DNA of 64,000 nucleotides from the NCBI RefSeq assembly GCF_036195045.1, contig NZ_CP108100.1, positions 6,262,001 through 6,326,000 on the forward strand, read 5' to 3'. This stretch comes from Streptomyces sp. NBC_00236 (GTDB taxonomy: Bacteria > Actinomycetota > Actinomycetes > Streptomycetales > Streptomycetaceae). The notes under the pieces are model-generated. The model was not told the DNA's origin, searched no databases, and saw only the letters and a program-made list of their open reading frames with translations. Of the stretch, positions 63,317 to 64,000 are shown in pieces (within the stretch, counting starts at the first letter, position 1; each line of letters opens with the position of its first letter). Made by a program: the position numbers and the translations under genes.

Positions 63317-64000
63317 ATGGGATGCGGGGACCGGGCGACGCTGGTACGACTGTGCGATCCGGCGGGCCGGCCGCGGGGGACGGGATTCGTCGCTGACGGC
63401 CGGGGAACGGTGGTGACCAGTCACGAAGCGGTCGACGACCTCCCGTACCTCCTGCTGCACGGCGCGGACGGCCGCAGCTGCCGCGTCGAGGCCCACGACA
63501 TCACCGCACTGCCGGAACTCGACCTCGCGCTCCTGCCCACCGGCGGACCGGACGCGCTCGGCGTGCCGCCTCTGCCGATCGCCCCTCGGGAGCGGATCGA
63601 CGCCGGAGCCTATGTGACGATCGCCGCGCACGGCCGGCGCGAGGCGCGCGTCCTCGGCGCGACCGCTGCGACGTACACCGCGGGCGGCCGTACCCACACG
63701 ATCGGCCGGGCCCTGGAACTGGCCCTCGGCACGGACGGCAGCGATGCGCTCCGGCTCCGTGGCGCGGCCGTCGGCGGGCCCGTGTTCGACCCGGACAGCG
63801 GCGCTGTCATCGCGGTCCTGGGCACCGCCCTGCGCACCGGGCACGCCGCCGCCGGCTGCGCGGTGCCGCTGGCCGGACCGGACCGCGACGGCCCGCTGGG
63901 CGCGCTGCTGCGGCGCAACGCGATGGACGTACCCGGATACGGCACCGATCTGAACGTGGCGGGTGCGCTCCAGCTCACCGCCATGTCGGTCGGCTCCGCG
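63317..64000 (+). CDS. trypsin-fold protein lacking the catalytic serine (3' cut by window edge)
   Basis: The frame is open from ATG 63317 to the window end (228 codons so far). The sequence has the chymotrypsin-fold order: GTGFVADGRGTVVTSHEAV with His36, LDLALLP with Asp69, then GAAVGGPVFDPDSGAVIAVLGT where the serine of GxSGGP is replaced by Val152. Similar Streptomyces proteins next to truB/ribF carry further C-terminal domains, which lie outside the window. It is probably a non-proteolytic binding domain. No clear ribosome binding site is visible; the start is provisional. Confidence 0.75.
   Translation, partial: MGCGDRATLVRLCDPAGRPRGTGFVADGRGTVVTSHEAVDDLPYLLLHGADGRSCRVEAHDITALPELDLALLPTGGPDALGVPPLPIAPRERIDAGAYVTIAAHGRREARVLGATAATYTAGGRTHTIGRALELALGTDGSDALRLRGAAVGGPVFDPDSGAVIAVLGTALRTGHAAAGCAVPLAGPDRDGPLGALLRRNAMDVPGYGTDLNVAGALQLTAMSVGSA

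Overview
The window is high-GC actinobacterial chromosome. The very strong GC bias at third codon positions, frequent GTG starts, GGAGG-type ribosome binding sites, and the gene order (rpsB-tsf-pyrH-frr-cdsA-rlmN on the left, dxr-rseP-ispG, proS and rimP-nusA-infB-rbfA-truB on the right) all point to Streptomyces or a close relative. I see no rRNA, tRNA, CRISPR array, insertion sequence, phage or integrative-element boundary. Most of the window is core chromosome with a catabolic island between two translation/isoprenoid blocks.

Left block (1-12.4 kb): the end of rpsB, then tsf, pyrH, frr, cdsA and rlmN. A TPP riboswitch follows and controls a thiamine ABC importer (thiB-thiP-thiQ). Next, on the minus strand, come a LOG-family protein and a two-gene ABC transporter with an unusual ATPase signature.

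Middle block (12.7-41 kb) is dominated by polyamine and GABA use. It holds an aminotransferase and an Lrp/AsnC regulator, divergent from an aldehyde dehydrogenase plus an orphan polyamine-type binding protein. A second, related aldehyde dehydrogenase-binding protein pair is followed by potA-potB-potC and a PuuB-like FAD oxidase. Further on are gabT, a PucR regulator and a GabD-like dehydrogenase. Together these could import putrescine or spermidine and take it through gamma-aminobutyraldehyde (or gamma-glutamyl intermediates), GABA and succinic semialdehyde to succinate. Interspersed are a DUF574-type methyltransferase, a glycerophosphodiesterase, an adenosine-deaminase-family protein that is probably the aminofutalosine deaminase of menaquinone synthesis, a NADAR protein, a GH18 chitinase with a DasR-type site on its promoter, a PAP2 phosphatase and a VirD4/TraD-like membrane ATPase.

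Right block (41.4-64 kb): an acyl-CoA dehydrogenase, an atypical EPSP-synthase paralogue, a small nucleotidyltransferase, a lipoprotein, the MEP-pathway genes dxr and ispG flanking a site-2 protease, two GNAT acetyltransferases, proS, a kinase-fold protein that has lost catalytic residues, two small probably ferritin-like genes, the rimP-nusA-ylxR-infB-DUF503-rbfA-truB operon, and the start of a trypsin-fold protein that lacks its catalytic serine.

The less-explained items are two non-coding tandem repeat tracts (21860-21958 and 34819-35041), several operator-like palindromes, the degenerate enzyme-fold proteins, and the duplicated dehydrogenase-binding protein module.
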